Part shown: piece after piece, positions 1-8,160 of the stretch
Layout: each line of letters opens with the position of its first letter
How positions within the stretch are numbered: position 1 is the stretch's first letter
Source: Fibrobacterales bacterium Fibro_02
GTDB lineage: Bacteria > Fibrobacterota > Fibrobacteria > Fibrobacterales > Fibrobacteraceae
Assembly (NCBI GenBank): GCA_001603905.1
Contig: LVAE01000045.1
Span: 1 to 32,544 of the forward strand
Length of the DNA stretch: 32,544 bases
Direction of reading: 5' to 3'
The notes under the pieces: generated by a model
Database searches by the model: none
Told to the model about the DNA's origin: nothing
Seen by the model: only the letters and a program-made list of their open reading frames with translations
Program-made: the position numbers and the translations under genes

Positions 1-642
1 CAGCACCTTACTTTTGAAAATTGGCGTTTTAGGATAAGAGCGAATCCAACCATTACTAGCAGTTTCTGTTACATAATCTCCCGGATGTTTGGAGAACTGA
101 TTGTTGTCTGCTCTTGCAATAACAATATCGGCAACAGCTCCAAAACCGGCGTCCCTAAGCGCCTGACTCCAGAATCCTTCGCTAGAAAGGAGTCCACACA
201 TATTTTGATCGTCACTTGTTCTGCCTTTATTTTCCCCCTGATAATTAGCAGGGTACTTATCATGAAGCTCTATAATAAAAAGCGACACACCTTTTTCGGA
301 AGCAAGCCATTGGCTAAGCTTGCTCTGACTATTTTTGGTAGTCCCGCATTGCGCGGTAGTATCGATGCGGAAGGCATCATCTTCATACAAAGCCCTACTC
401 AAGGCATCACGCAAATAGTAGAACTTAAGCAAGTCTATTTTTTCCCTCGTTTTCTCGATTAAATCCGTGCATTTCGGTACAGCAACGCCCGAAAGAAGAT
501 TCACAATAATAATCACAACCATCAGTTCCACGATCGTGAAACCGGCCTTCTTTTTTGAACACGTCCGAGAACCCGCGGCATCCACAGACACCGGTTTCAT
601 CGACATCTTGTCAGCGAACCATCTCAACACCTGAATAAACAT
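1..642 (-). CDS. Type IV pilin-like / type II secretion pseudopilin, 3' end outside window
   Basis: Reading the minus strand from an ATG at 642 gives 214 codons with no stop before the window edge, so the C-terminus is missing. The hallmark is a prepilin peptidase site at residues 32-39 (KAG then FTIVE), with the conserved Glu at position +5, followed by a hydrophobic helix (LMVVIIIVNLLSGVAVP). This places it in the GspG/PilA-type prepilin superfamily, whose members are cleaved and N-methylated before assembly into a pilus or pseudopilus in the envelope. The leader before the cleavage site is long (34 residues), so an internal Met (residue 13 or 15) may be the real start. An AAAGAGG ribosome binding site lies about 10 nt upstream of the chosen ATG. 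The rest of the protein is polar and not recognised. Its specific role (pilus, T2SS or adhesion) is open. Confidence 0.8.
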   Translation of the reverse strand, partial: MFIQVLRWFADKMSMKPVSVDAAGSRTCSKKKAGFTIVELMVVIIIVNLLSGVAVPKCTDLIEKTREKIDLLKFYYLRDALSRALYEDDAFRIDTTAQCGTTKNSQSKLSQWLASEKGVSLFIIELHDKYPANYQGENKGRTSDDQNMCGLLSSEGFWSQALRDAGFGAVADIVIARADNNQFSKHPGDYVTETASNGWIRSYPKTPIFKSKVL

Positions 643-704
643 AATAGACCTCTTTATGGGAGGGTTTACGAGATAAATATAAAAAATAACTTTACAATAC
701 AGAA

Positions 705-747
705 TTTTGTAGTGAAAATGTAGTATTCCAACATGGAATATTGTAGT
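705..747. promoter_or_regulatory. Repeats and palindrome upstream of the pilin gene
   Basis: The truA-pilin gap contains three direct TGTAGT copies (708-713, 719-724, 742-747), starting 11 and 23 nt apart, so roughly helical-turn spacing. Between the last two lies an inverted repeat TATTCC-AACAT-GGAATA (724-740). The arrangement is operator-like and lies about 70-110 nt before the pilin start on the minus strand. No regulator is identified; the function is inferred from layout only. Confidence 0.3.
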
Positions 748-758
748 CTGTATCTCAA

Positions 759-1511
759 CTAGTAATCGCAGTACTCGACGTTCTGCAGGACAAGGCCCTG
801 CGGGGGCGCCCAGGTGCGTTCGCCCTTGAAATTCTTCTCAAAAATGCGGTTTACGGTCCCGAGGGGGTAGCGGCCGCGACCGACGTCAAAAAGCGTGCCA
901 ACCATGGCGCGTACCTGGCGGTGCAAAAAGCGGTTTCCCTTGATATGGAACATACAGCTCCAGTCATTCAGCCGCTCGAGCCTGAATTCCGTCAAGATGC
1001 AGTCCGTCGGCTTGCCGTCGTTACGAGGAATGCAGAAATCGATAAAGTCGTGTTCGCCCAGGAAAGATTCCGCCTCTTTCTCCATCGAATCAAGATCCAG
1101 GTTCAGCGAGCCGCACTCCCAGCCGAAATCACGCATCAGCGCCACGGGGCGCGTAAAGATGGTATACTGGTAGTAACGGCAGAGCGCATCGTAGCGCGAA
1201 TGGAAATCCGGGGCGCAAGGCTCAAGGTCGCGGATGCGGATCAGCCGCTTGGTCAGCCCGTTAATGGAGCGTTCCAGCCTCGCGCAATCAATTTCACCAT
1301 CAAAGTCAAAGTGGACACACTGGCCGCGGGCATGCACACCCGTATCGGTCCTACCCGACCCCGTAATGCGCACGGGAGAGCGGAGGGCAACCGCCAGCGC
1401 CTCTTCCAACGCAGACTGTACAGTGACAAATTTTGTCTTTCCACCTTCGTTCTGGGCCTGCCAGCCATAAAAGGCCGATCCCAGGTATTCGCAACGAAAG
1501 CGGTAACGCAT
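759..1511 (-). CDS. truA: tRNA pseudouridine synthase A
   Basis: TruA converts uridines 38-40 of the tRNA anticodon stem to pseudouridine in the cytoplasm. The 250-aa length matches the family. The active-site motif GRTDTGVHA is present at residues 53-61, with the catalytic Asp at position 56, and the C-terminal half carries the family pattern FLHRQVRAMVGTL. The ATG overlaps the stop codon of the upstream gene in a TAATG junction, so translation is probably coupled to it. No separate promoter is visible between the two genes. Confidence 0.96.
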   Translation of the reverse strand: MRYRFRCEYLGSAFYGWQAQNEGGKTKFVTVQSALEEALAVALRSPVRITGSGRTDTGVHARGQCVHFDFDGEIDCARLERSINGLTKRLIRIRDLEPCAPDFHSRYDALCRYYQYTIFTRPVALMRDFGWECGSLNLDLDSMEKEAESFLGEHDFIDFCIPRNDGKPTDCILTEFRLERLNDWSCMFHIKGNRFLHRQVRAMVGTLFDVGRGRYPLGTVNRIFEKNFKGERTWAPPQGLVLQNVEYCDY

Positions 1512-2575
1512 TAGCCCATGGCTTCCTTAATGACGGCTTCCACTTTTTCCTGAGAAATCTTCAGGCTAGACGCAATGGCAGACGCAGGGAATCCACGACG
1601 GGACATCTGCAAAATCTTCACCTTCTCGTTCGACTCGCGGTCAAATCGGGTGATCTCGAGAGGGCTTTTCACCTGCAAGTTCGGGTCGCCAGTCATGTTG
1701 CGGCTCTGCGCACGCAGTTTCATGGTGCGTTCACGGGAAAGTCCGCGGGGCGCGCGCAACACATCGGAAAGGTTCTGCATAGCCGAGGTGATGCGTTCCT
1801 TGGCGGTCGGTCGAAGAGTCGGCTTGGAATCCAGGGCTGCCGTCAGAATCTTGTTCTCGGGAACGCCGTTTTCATCTTCAAAAGCAATCTTCGGTTCCTG
1901 TGCGTCGTTCGGAGCAGCAGAGGTGGCAGGGGCCACAGGAGCAACGGAGGCAGAGGGTGCAACGGAAGCTGAGGGCGCGGCGGATGCTGCGGCGGGTGCT
2001 GCGGCAGAAGCAACCGACTGCATTGCGGCTTCGGCTTCGCGCTTCTGCTGGGCGGCAGCATAGGCTTCGACATCGGCGATAATCGAGCGCTTTTCACGGC
2101 GCGGACGCGGAGGAATCGTCGCGTCATCAAGGCCTACCTTCGTTTCCTTGAAGCGTTCCGCCTTGACGGCTTCCATACGGCGCGTAATAATTTCCTGACG
2201 CTTGCGCAAAATCAACACCAGCACCACCACGCAGATTGCAATCGCGGCAATGCCACCGATCACCCACTTGAGCGTATCAAAGGAGAGCGGCACACCGCCG
2301 ACCGTTGACACTTCTTCGGGAGACTGTTCCGGAGCGGAACGCATGGCAGAAAGCTGTTCCCAAGCGGAATCGAGCTGCAGGCGAATCGCAACCTGGCGAT
2401 CCGGAGTCGTGCGGGAATTCCACAGGGCCTGTTCAAGGGAATCAATCCTTGCGCGGGAAGACAAGTAAGCATCGGCGTCAAACGACGAACGCACACCCGA
2501 ACCGTCGATAGTCAAAAAAGCCACGAGGGAACAGGTCAGCACGAGCAGCACTAATGGCGCAATAAACTTTTTCAT
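1511..2575 (-). CDS. Membrane protein with Ala/Pro-rich linker and C-terminal HTH-like segment
   Basis: Not recognised as a named family. From ATG 2575 it has an N-terminal signal or anchor (KKFIAPLVLLVLTCSLVAFLT), a periplasmic helical stretch, a strong transmembrane segment (about residues 105-126), a basic charged region, then a low-complexity Ala/Ser/Pro/Val linker (about 190-225). The extreme C-terminus (SRRGFPASAIASSLKISQEKVEAVIKEA) resembles the helix-turn-helix of small sigma or response-regulator-like domains, placed on the cytoplasmic side. The track-length TTG start 9 nt upstream is less likely. The ATG is preceded by TATCTT ending 7 nt upstream and no ribosome binding site. It is cotranscribed with truA through a TAATG overlap. 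The function is unknown. Confidence 0.75.
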   Translation of the reverse strand: MKKFIAPLVLLVLTCSLVAFLTIDGSGVRSSFDADAYLSSRARIDSLEQALWNSRTTPDRQVAIRLQLDSAWEQLSAMRSAPEQSPEEVSTVGGVPLSFDTLKWVIGGIAAIAICVVVLVLILRKRQEIITRRMEAVKAERFKETKVGLDDATIPPRPRREKRSIIADVEAYAAAQQKREAEAAMQSVASAAAPAAASAAPSASVAPSASVAPVAPATSAAPNDAQEPKIAFEDENGVPENKILTAALDSKPTLRPTAKERITSAMQNLSDVLRAPRGLSRERTMKLRAQSRNMTGDPNLQVKSPLEITRFDRESNEKVKILQMSRRGFPASAIASSLKISQEKVEAVIKEAMG

Positions 2576-2841
2576 AGGCAACAAGATAGCAATATTTCCA
2601 AAATTAAACCAAACCCAACAAGACGGGAAGCATTAAATTGAGGCCTCAGCAGAATCCCTGGCGTTGAGAATCGTTGTAGAATCCTCAACGATTTGTTGAA
2701 GGCGGCCTTGCAAAGAGCTAGTCAGGGAGGAAGTGATTTTCTAATTTCGAAAATAAGAACTCTTTGTTCTCCTCCTAACCCCCAAAAAGCACAGCTGACG
2801 CAAGTCAGCTGTGTTTTTGTTTCAGCAATTTCGAATTTGAC
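2576..2841. other. Intergenic region with hairpins, no gene seen
   Basis: No convincing coding region or RNA gene is seen. It contains an inverted repeat AATCGTTG/CAACGATT (2669-2676 and 2686-2693), a small AGAAC/GTTCT hairpin near 2757-2770, and the terminator described separately. A small RNA cannot be excluded, but nothing identifies one. Confidence 0.4.
2785..2818 (-). terminator. Bidirectional intrinsic terminator
   Basis: A perfect 10-bp stem CACAGCTGAC/GTCAGCTGTG (2790-2799, 2804-2813) encloses a GCAA tetraloop. It is flanked by AAAAAG on the left and TTTTTG on the right, giving a U-tract in either direction. It lies 24 nt beyond the stop of the GGDEF gene and probably terminates that transcript. 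Confidence 0.88.
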
Positions 2842-4200
2842 TTAAGCCTTTTTCGGCAGGGAGTCAGCGAGAACGACCCTGTTACCAGCGGCCTCGATTG
2901 CCATGTTCATCGAGGCGCCCGCCGTAAAGAGCAACGTATTCGCGTCGCCCGCATGCACCGGCATGACCGAGACGCCCACGCTGAGGGTGGTCGAGAGGAT
3001 AGAATCGCCGTACGCAATCTGCAACTGCGAAATTTCGTTGCGGATCTTTTCGGCACGCTGACGCGTAATCTTGAGGTCTGCACCCGGCAGAATGACACAG
3101 AAGACTTCGCCTTCGTAGCGGCAGGGAATATCTTCGGAGCGCACGTAACCAGGCAGGCGCTGGCCCAGTTCCCACAGCAACTGTTCGACGGCATGACGGC
3201 CCTTGCTCTGCAAGATGTCGACAATGGCATCGGGATACAGCATAATCAAACCGATCGGGCTGTTGTGACGGATTGCTGCAGACACTTCGCGCGCCAGGGA
3301 TTCTTCCATGTAGCGGCGGTTGAACAGCCCCGTCAAGTTGTCGCGGATACTCTGCTGCTTGAAGCGGACGTTCAAGTTCTGGTTCGCCACGTACTGGCCG
3401 AACGTTGTCGCGACGATACTCACCTTGGCATGCCAATCGTCCATCGATTCGTTATCAGGGAGCGCATCCGTCTGCACCGACAGGATACCGAAATGTTCCT
3501 CGATTCCTTCGATCGGGGCGCAGAAAGAAACGCCATGCGGATGGTGATGCAAATGGGTGCAGCCACCGGTCAGGTTCGGATTCGAGTAGTCCGAGATGAC
3601 GATATCGCCCGCATCGAAACTGGCACATTCCGCCGGACGGATAACGTCGTCGCTAATCATATAGTTACCGAAGGAGAGCACCTTGTGCAGGTCAGTCTGC
3701 GTTCCGGCATACATGTAGAGAATTCCAGAGGCGTTCGGGAAAAGTTTCGGGAGAAGTTCTTCCAGGGCCTTGACCACCTCGGGAACCGGACGGTCCTTCA
3801 AGAGGCAGCGCGCATACTTGCGCCAGGATTCCAACGGAAAACCGACGCGGATTGCAACTTTCTCAATCTCCTTGAGGGCTTCCTTTGCAGGAACCGCGCC
3901 CTTCGGAAGCGGCATATCTTCGGGTTCAGGTTCGGGTTTCTCGTTCGCGGGCATTCTTGTCGCAAAGTCAAACCGTTCGCCCTTGATAGAGTTGAGCGTT
4001 TCGGTAAACTCGACTTCGGCGTTTTCGACCTTCTTGCGGCAAATGGAGAACAGGACGAATCCGAGGACCACGCCCCACGCCCCAATAAAGAAGAACTTTC
4101 CGCCGATAGAGAGACTCGTCTCGGGAACGAAATACGCAACGACGACCCCGGCAATGAATGCAACCAGCCAAAAGAAATAAGAAACCATACTCATGTCCAT
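2842..4200 (-). CDS. Membrane protein with GAF-like domain and degenerate GGDEF domain
   Basis: Two N-terminal transmembrane segments (about residues 6-24 and 35-53) are followed by a charged linker, a GAF-like sensor region (about 145-275) and a C-terminal GGDEF fold beginning at DNLTGLFNRRYMEE (287-300). GGDEF domains make cyclic di-GMP. Here the signature is EGEVF (363-367), so the first Gly and the Glu of the motif are replaced. The usual metal-binding DID/FK/ND residues are also lost (LYPDAIVDILQ). An RxxD motif (RSED, 354-357) lies exactly five residues before the signature, the position of the inhibitory c-di-GMP-binding I-site. The protein is therefore more likely a c-di-GMP receptor or inactive regulator than a cyclase. 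An alternative ATG at 4194 is 7 nt behind a TACATT hexamer. The gene is divergent from the radical SAM gene at 4319. Confidence 0.88.
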   Translation of the reverse strand: MDMSMVSYFFWLVAFIAGVVVAYFVPETSLSIGGKFFFIGAWGVVLGFVLFSICRKKVENAEVEFTETLNSIKGERFDFATRMPANEKPEPEPEDMPLPKGAVPAKEALKEIEKVAIRVGFPLESWRKYARCLLKDRPVPEVVKALEELLPKLFPNASGILYMYAGTQTDLHKVLSFGNYMISDDVIRPAECASFDAGDIVISDYSNPNLTGGCTHLHHHPHGVSFCAPIEGIEEHFGILSVQTDALPDNESMDDWHAKVSIVATTFGQYVANQNLNVRFKQQSIRDNLTGLFNRRYMEESLAREVSAAIRHNSPIGLIMLYPDAIVDILQSKGRHAVEQLLWELGQRLPGYVRSEDIPCRYEGEVFCVILPGADLKITRQRAEKIRNEISQLQIAYGDSILSTTLSVGVSVMPVHAGDANTLLFTAGASMNMAIEAAGNRVVLADSLPKKA

Positions 4201-4318
4201 AAATGTAGTTAAAATGTGAATTTATAGAAACCAGACTCATAAATAACAGCAAATAAACAGGAACTGCTAGTTTAATAAGAGCAAAACCCGCCCTTCGCAT
4301 TTAGTTAAATTTGTAATT

Positions 4319-6892
4319 ATGACCATTCTCGAAAAAATTGCGTTAGCTCTCCCCGCCGTCGAATCCCCCGCTAGATACATGGGCGGCGAAGCGAACAGTG
4401 TCGTCAAGGATCACAGCCAGATGCTCTGCAACATGGCGTTCGTGTTCCCCGACAAGTACGAAATCGGCATGAGCAACAACGGCATCCGAATCCTGTACCA
4501 TGTAATCAACCGCGAGCCGGACCTGCTGTGCGAAGTTTCGTTTGCCCCGTGGGACGACATGGCGAAGGAAATGGAGAAGTACGATATTCCGCTGTACAGC
4601 TACGCGACCTACACGCCGGTGCGCGATTTCGAGGTGGTGGGCATGACGCTCCAGACGGAGCTGAACTTTACAAACGTGCCCTACGTGCTTGATATTGCCC
4701 GCATTCCCGTGTGGCAAAAAGACCGCCGTGAAGAAGACCCGATATTGGTTGCAGGTGGCCCCGCGATGGCAAACCCCGAACCGGTCGTAGATTTCTTTGA
4801 CGCCTTCATGATCGGTGACGGCGAAGACATGATCGTGAAGTTCCTGCGCTGCGTGGGCGAAGGCCGCAAGGCGAAACTTCCCCGCGCAAAGATTCTAGAG
4901 AATTTGTCTAAAATAGACGGTGTGTACGTTCCGAGTTTACGTCCCGTGGTCACCAACGAATTTGGCGACATCGTTCCTGCTGAACCCGCGAAGGGTAGCT
5001 ACCAGAATACGAACGGCGTGCGCCGTCAGTTTATCCCGGTGATGGATCCGAAGAACTACCCCATCAAGAACCTGATTGCGAACATGCAGCTGGTGCATAA
5101 CCGCTTCAGTGTCGAAGTCATGCGCGGTTGCGCCCAAGGTTGTCGTTTCTGCCAGGCGGGCATCTGGTATAGGCCCTGTCGCGAACTTGATCCCGATGAC
5201 GTTCTGGATATCGCGAAGGCAGGCATCAAGGCGACCGGCGAACGCGAACTGGGACTCCTTTCGCTCTCCACCGCTGACTACAAGCCGGTAGAAGGACTCA
5301 CCGATTCCATCATCGACGACCCGTTCTTCGATACCGTAGATGTTAGCCTCCCGAGTATTCGCGTGAACGCCTTCGGTGAAACGCTCGCTCAAAAGATTTC
5401 GGCGCTCAAGGGTGGCCGCAGCGCGACCTTCGCACCCGAAACAGGCTCCGAGCGCATCCGCAAGATGATCAACAAGACCATCAGCGACCAGGACATGTAC
5501 AACGCCGCCGAACACGCCTTCAGCAGCGGATTCAATAAAATTAAGTTGTACACAATGATCGGTTTCCCGACGGAAAACGAGCAGGATATGGAAGCGTTCT
5601 GCAACCTGATCGAGAACCTCGTGAAAATCGGCCGCAAGTACCTGCGCGGATGCCAGATTGCCGTAAGTATGGGCATCCTGATTCCAAAATCCTTCACCGG
5701 GCTGCAATGGGCTCCTTTCATGGACAAGGAAACCGCCCTCAAGCATATCCGCTACGTGCGCGAAAGGTTCTTCAAGCACCCGAACGTGAAAGTCAACTGG
5801 GCAGGCTGGGAAACAAGTTTCCTCGAAGCCATCTACAGCCGCGGCGACCGCAGGCTCGGCCCCGTGATTTACGCCGCCTACAAGAAGGGAATCATCTTCG
5901 AAAGTGACTCCTACCGTTTCGACTTCGAGAAGTGGCAGCAGGTCTGGGAAGAATGCGGCTACGACACCAGCTGGGTGTACCGCATGCGCGAAAAGGAAGA
6001 AGTTTTCCCCTGGGACTTCATTCACGCTGGAACCAGCAAGCAGTACCTGCGCGGCGAATGGGAAAAAGCTTTCAAGGAAGATTCCGCACCCGTGCCCAAC
6101 TGCAAATGGGGCGACTGCCAAAAGTGCGGCATTCCAGGCTTCGGTGCAGAAATTAAATTGGCGAACGACCCGGTGCGTCACAAGGCCCCGAGCCGCACGC
6201 CCGAAGAAATCAAGAAACTTGTCGCCGAACGCCGCCCCACGCAAAAGAGCTGCCACAGCTACAAGATTACCTTCAAGAAGACAGGCCTCAGCCGATTCCT
6301 GCCGCACCAGAACATGCTTTCGTTCTTTGAACGCACGTTCCTCTGCGCAGGCATTCCCATCAAGTTCAGCGAAGGCTTCAGCCCGAAGCCGCGCATCTCG
6401 AACATGGGCGCTCTCCCGCTCGGTCTTGAAACTTATTGCGAAGTCATCAGCGTTGATCTTCTACAACCGCTTGACATTTCCAAGGAGAACTTGCCGAAGA
6501 TCATGGCCGAACTTTCGAGGCCGTTCCCGCGCGGCATGGAAATCGTGAACATCGAGCCGCTCCACGAAAAGCTTTCGAAGCACATGCCGACGGCGATGAT
6601 CTACTCGTTCTCGCCCGACAAAATGCCTGAAGGCATCATGGAAAAGTTCGAAAGCAAGACACTCCCTGTGGTACTCAACCACCGCGGTCAAGAAATCAAC
6701 CTGAACGAGCACCTGCTCGGAATTCAAATTGCGGGCGGCGCCATCATCACCAAGGTCAAGTGCAACAACATGGGTACGACCGTGAGTCCGTTCAACATTT
6801 ACGCGGCACTCATGGGAGTAGAATTCGACCCGAAAAAACTTGACGAAAGCTCCCGCCGCTACCTCATCAAGAAAATCGCGATGGAATTCTAG
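4319..6892 (+). CDS. B12-binding radical SAM protein fused to DUF2344-type domain (TIGR03960/TIGR03936-like)
   Basis: The N-terminal third resembles a cobalamin-binding-like domain. The radical SAM core carries C271-x3-C275-x2-C278 (RGCAQGCRFCQAG), the ligands for the 4Fe-4S cluster that cleaves S-adenosylmethionine. A further Cys cluster (NCKWGDCQKCGIPGFG, about residues 595-610) sits before the C-terminal domain. That domain, from about residue 645 (YKITFKKTGLSRFLPHQNML, KFSEGFSPKPRIS), matches the 'radical SAM-linked' DUF2344 family. At 857 residues the fusion has the expected length. The substrate is unknown. In other bacteria, relatives lie near ribosomal or RNase G genes, which hints at RNA or translation. 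A TAAATT hexamer lies 7 nt before the ATG and there is no ribosome binding site. Confidence 0.9.
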   Translation: MTILEKIALALPAVESPARYMGGEANSVVKDHSQMLCNMAFVFPDKYEIGMSNNGIRILYHVINREPDLLCEVSFAPWDDMAKEMEKYDIPLYSYATYTPVRDFEVVGMTLQTELNFTNVPYVLDIARIPVWQKDRREEDPILVAGGPAMANPEPVVDFFDAFMIGDGEDMIVKFLRCVGEGRKAKLPRAKILENLSKIDGVYVPSLRPVVTNEFGDIVPAEPAKGSYQNTNGVRRQFIPVMDPKNYPIKNLIANMQLVHNRFSVEVMRGCAQGCRFCQAGIWYRPCRELDPDDVLDIAKAGIKATGERELGLLSLSTADYKPVEGLTDSIIDDPFFDTVDVSLPSIRVNAFGETLAQKISALKGGRSATFAPETGSERIRKMINKTISDQDMYNAAEHAFSSGFNKIKLYTMIGFPTENEQDMEAFCNLIENLVKIGRKYLRGCQIAVSMGILIPKSFTGLQWAPFMDKETALKHIRYVRERFFKHPNVKVNWAGWETSFLEAIYSRGDRRLGPVIYAAYKKGIIFESDSYRFDFEKWQQVWEECGYDTSWVYRMREKEEVFPWDFIHAGTSKQYLRGEWEKAFKEDSAPVPNCKWGDCQKCGIPGFGAEIKLANDPVRHKAPSRTPEEIKKLVAERRPTQKSCHSYKITFKKTGLSRFLPHQNMLSFFERTFLCAGIPIKFSEGFSPKPRISNMGALPLGLETYCEVISVDLLQPLDISKENLPKIMAELSRPFPRGMEIVNIEPLHEKLSKHMPTAMIYSFSPDKMPEGIMEKFESKTLPVVLNHRGQEINLNEHLLGIQIAGGAIITKVKCNNMGTTVSPFNIYAALMGVEFDPKKLDESSRRYLIKKIAMEF

Positions 6893-7001
6893 GTTCGGCA
6901 CAAAATCAGGCGAGGCTTATTTAGCAGATTTTACATAAGTACAATACTCTGGGCGTTTTTTTAGATTATATTTCACGAAACCAAACCATAAGGAGTATTT
7001 T

Positions 7002-7745
7002 ATGAAAAAGATGTTCTTGGCCGCCATTACGGCCCTCGCCCTCTGCAGCTATAGCTACGCCCAGGACGACGAAGACGAATACGAAGAAGATGACGCCCCG
7101 GCTCGTGTAGAACAGGCACCGGCAATCGATGAAGACGAAGAAGCTCCTGCACCCAAGCCGGCCAAGGTCGAAAAGAAGCAGAAGAAATCCTCTGACGGCA
7201 GCGCCTTCCTCGGAATTGGAATGGGCCTCACCTCGAATTTTGGCGACAAGGGCCTCAAGGAAATTGACGTCAAGATTAAGCTGAACGAAAGCATGATGGT
7301 TACCGCCATTCTCGGCCTGTACCACTATGGCGAAACCTCGACCGAAAACAAGACCCCTGCAGGAACCATCACCACTGACGCAGGCGACAACCACACCGGA
7401 CTTGCAATCGGTGCCGGTTTTGACTACTTCCTGCCGACTCCGCTTCTGCCGACCTCCGCAGGCATCGACTTGATCTATGCCAGCAACGGTGAAACCGAAG
7501 TTGTGGACGAAGCCACCAAGACGACCACCACGGCATCTTCTGGCGACTTCATGATCGACCTCGTGTTCGGCATCCATGCGGAAATCGTTCCCAACATGAT
7601 CCTTTCCGGCAAGGTGGGACTCGGTATCGACTACGTCTTCTCTTCTAACGAAGTCAGCTCCCAGGCTGCATCCATCGAGACTAGCGTTTCCCGTTTGGAC
7701 TTCGGTCTGAAGGCAGGCGTCTACGCCACCTGGTTCTTCATGTAA
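7002..7745 (+). CDS. Secreted outer-membrane beta-barrel-like protein with acidic N-terminal linker
   Basis: A clear signal peptide (residues 1-20, ending SYSYA before QDDED) leads into a very acidic, Pro/Ala-containing linker (about 21-60) and a short Lys-rich patch. The remainder alternates Gly and aromatic/hydrophobic residues in a beta-strand pattern (FLGIGMGLTSNFG, GLAIGAGFDYFL, LSGKVGLGIDYVF) and ends in an aromatic-rich YATWFFM. This is typical of small outer-membrane barrels. The specific family is not recognised. A strong AAGGAG site lies 9 nt before the ATG, and a terminator follows the stop. It appears monocistronic. The acidic linker could bind cations or the cell wall, but that is a guess. 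Confidence 0.75.
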   Translation: MKKMFLAAITALALCSYSYAQDDEDEYEEDDAPARVEQAPAIDEDEEAPAPKPAKVEKKQKKSSDGSAFLGIGMGLTSNFGDKGLKEIDVKIKLNESMMVTAILGLYHYGETSTENKTPAGTITTDAGDNHTGLAIGAGFDYFLPTPLLPTSAGIDLIYASNGETEVVDEATKTTTTASSGDFMIDLVFGIHAEIVPNMILSGKVGLGIDYVFSSNEVSSQAASIETSVSRLDFGLKAGVYATWFFM

Positions 7746-7750
7746 TAGAA

Positions 7751-7806
7751 AAAAGACCGTTCGCGTTAAATACAAAATTAGACCGCTCACAAAGCGGTCT
7801 TTTTTT
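7751..7806 (+). terminator. Convergent intrinsic terminator with alternative stem
   Basis: The stem AGACCGC/GCGGTCT (7780-7786, 7794-7800) is followed by TTTTTT on the plus strand. A second AAAAAAGACCG block (about 7750-7759) can pair with the same CGGTCTTTTTT arm, giving a longer, mutually exclusive hairpin. On the minus strand that alternative provides a U-tract for the convergent 70-aa gene. It therefore probably serves both genes. Confidence 0.85.
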
Positions 7807-7823
7807 ATAATGGAAAACGCCCA

Positions 7824-8036
7824 CTATTCCGCTGGTAAAATAATTTCGATGTGGCGGGTGCTCACGTTCAGGAAGTGCGTACGGAACAGGTCCTTCTCGC
7901 TCTTGTCGCTGACCTTCACCTGCGTCACGGCGATAAAGTCCTTGTTTTCGCGGATATAGTCCGTAAGGCGCTCGTCACGGAGCGTGTCGATTTCGCCTGT
8001 AATGATAAAGCTGTCGGTCCAGATTTTAACTAGCAT
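7824..8036 (-). CDS. Small conserved-type protein, 70 aa (DUF6812-like pattern)
   Basis: The likely start is the ATG at 8036 (MLVKIWTDSFIITGEI). The longer frame to 8150 would begin inside low-complexity sequence and overlap the promoter of the LOG gene. The pattern of a beta-rich start, then RLTDYI, then DFIAVTQVKV resembles small DUF6812-type domains (RLSD-L, F-LT). I recall this family only loosely. No catalytic residues are evident. A TATATT hexamer (8043-8048 on the minus strand) lies 6 nt before the ATG and there is no clear ribosome binding site. The gene is divergent from the LOG-family gene and convergent with the outer-membrane protein gene. Confidence 0.6.
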   Translation of the reverse strand: MLVKIWTDSFIITGEIDTLRDERLTDYIRENKDFIAVTQVKVSDKSEKDLFRTHFLNVSTRHIEIILPAE

Positions 8037-8160
8037 ACCCCAAATATAAAGTTTTTTTGATTTGCAAGTAGAAAAAAAGTGTTTTTTTGTTGCTTTTTGG
8101 CTTTTTGAGTGTATTTTATTGGGTGTAAACGAGCGTTCAACCGAACACAAGGAGTTTTAT

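Noticed and set aside
2640..2780. Hairpins considered as a tRNA or structured RNA gene
   Set aside because: There is no cloverleaf, no GTTC-type T-loop and no CCA end. No tRNA or rRNA was recognised elsewhere either.
2953..4212. 419-codon open frame on the plus strand opposite the GGDEF gene
   Set aside because: The minus-strand protein has recognisable domains, while the opposite frame is His/Arg/Asp-rich with no domain, as expected from antisense codon structure.
4937..6307. 456-codon open frame on the minus strand opposite the radical SAM fusion
   Set aside because: It is fully antisense to conserved radical SAM motifs and has no independent start signals or family resemblance.
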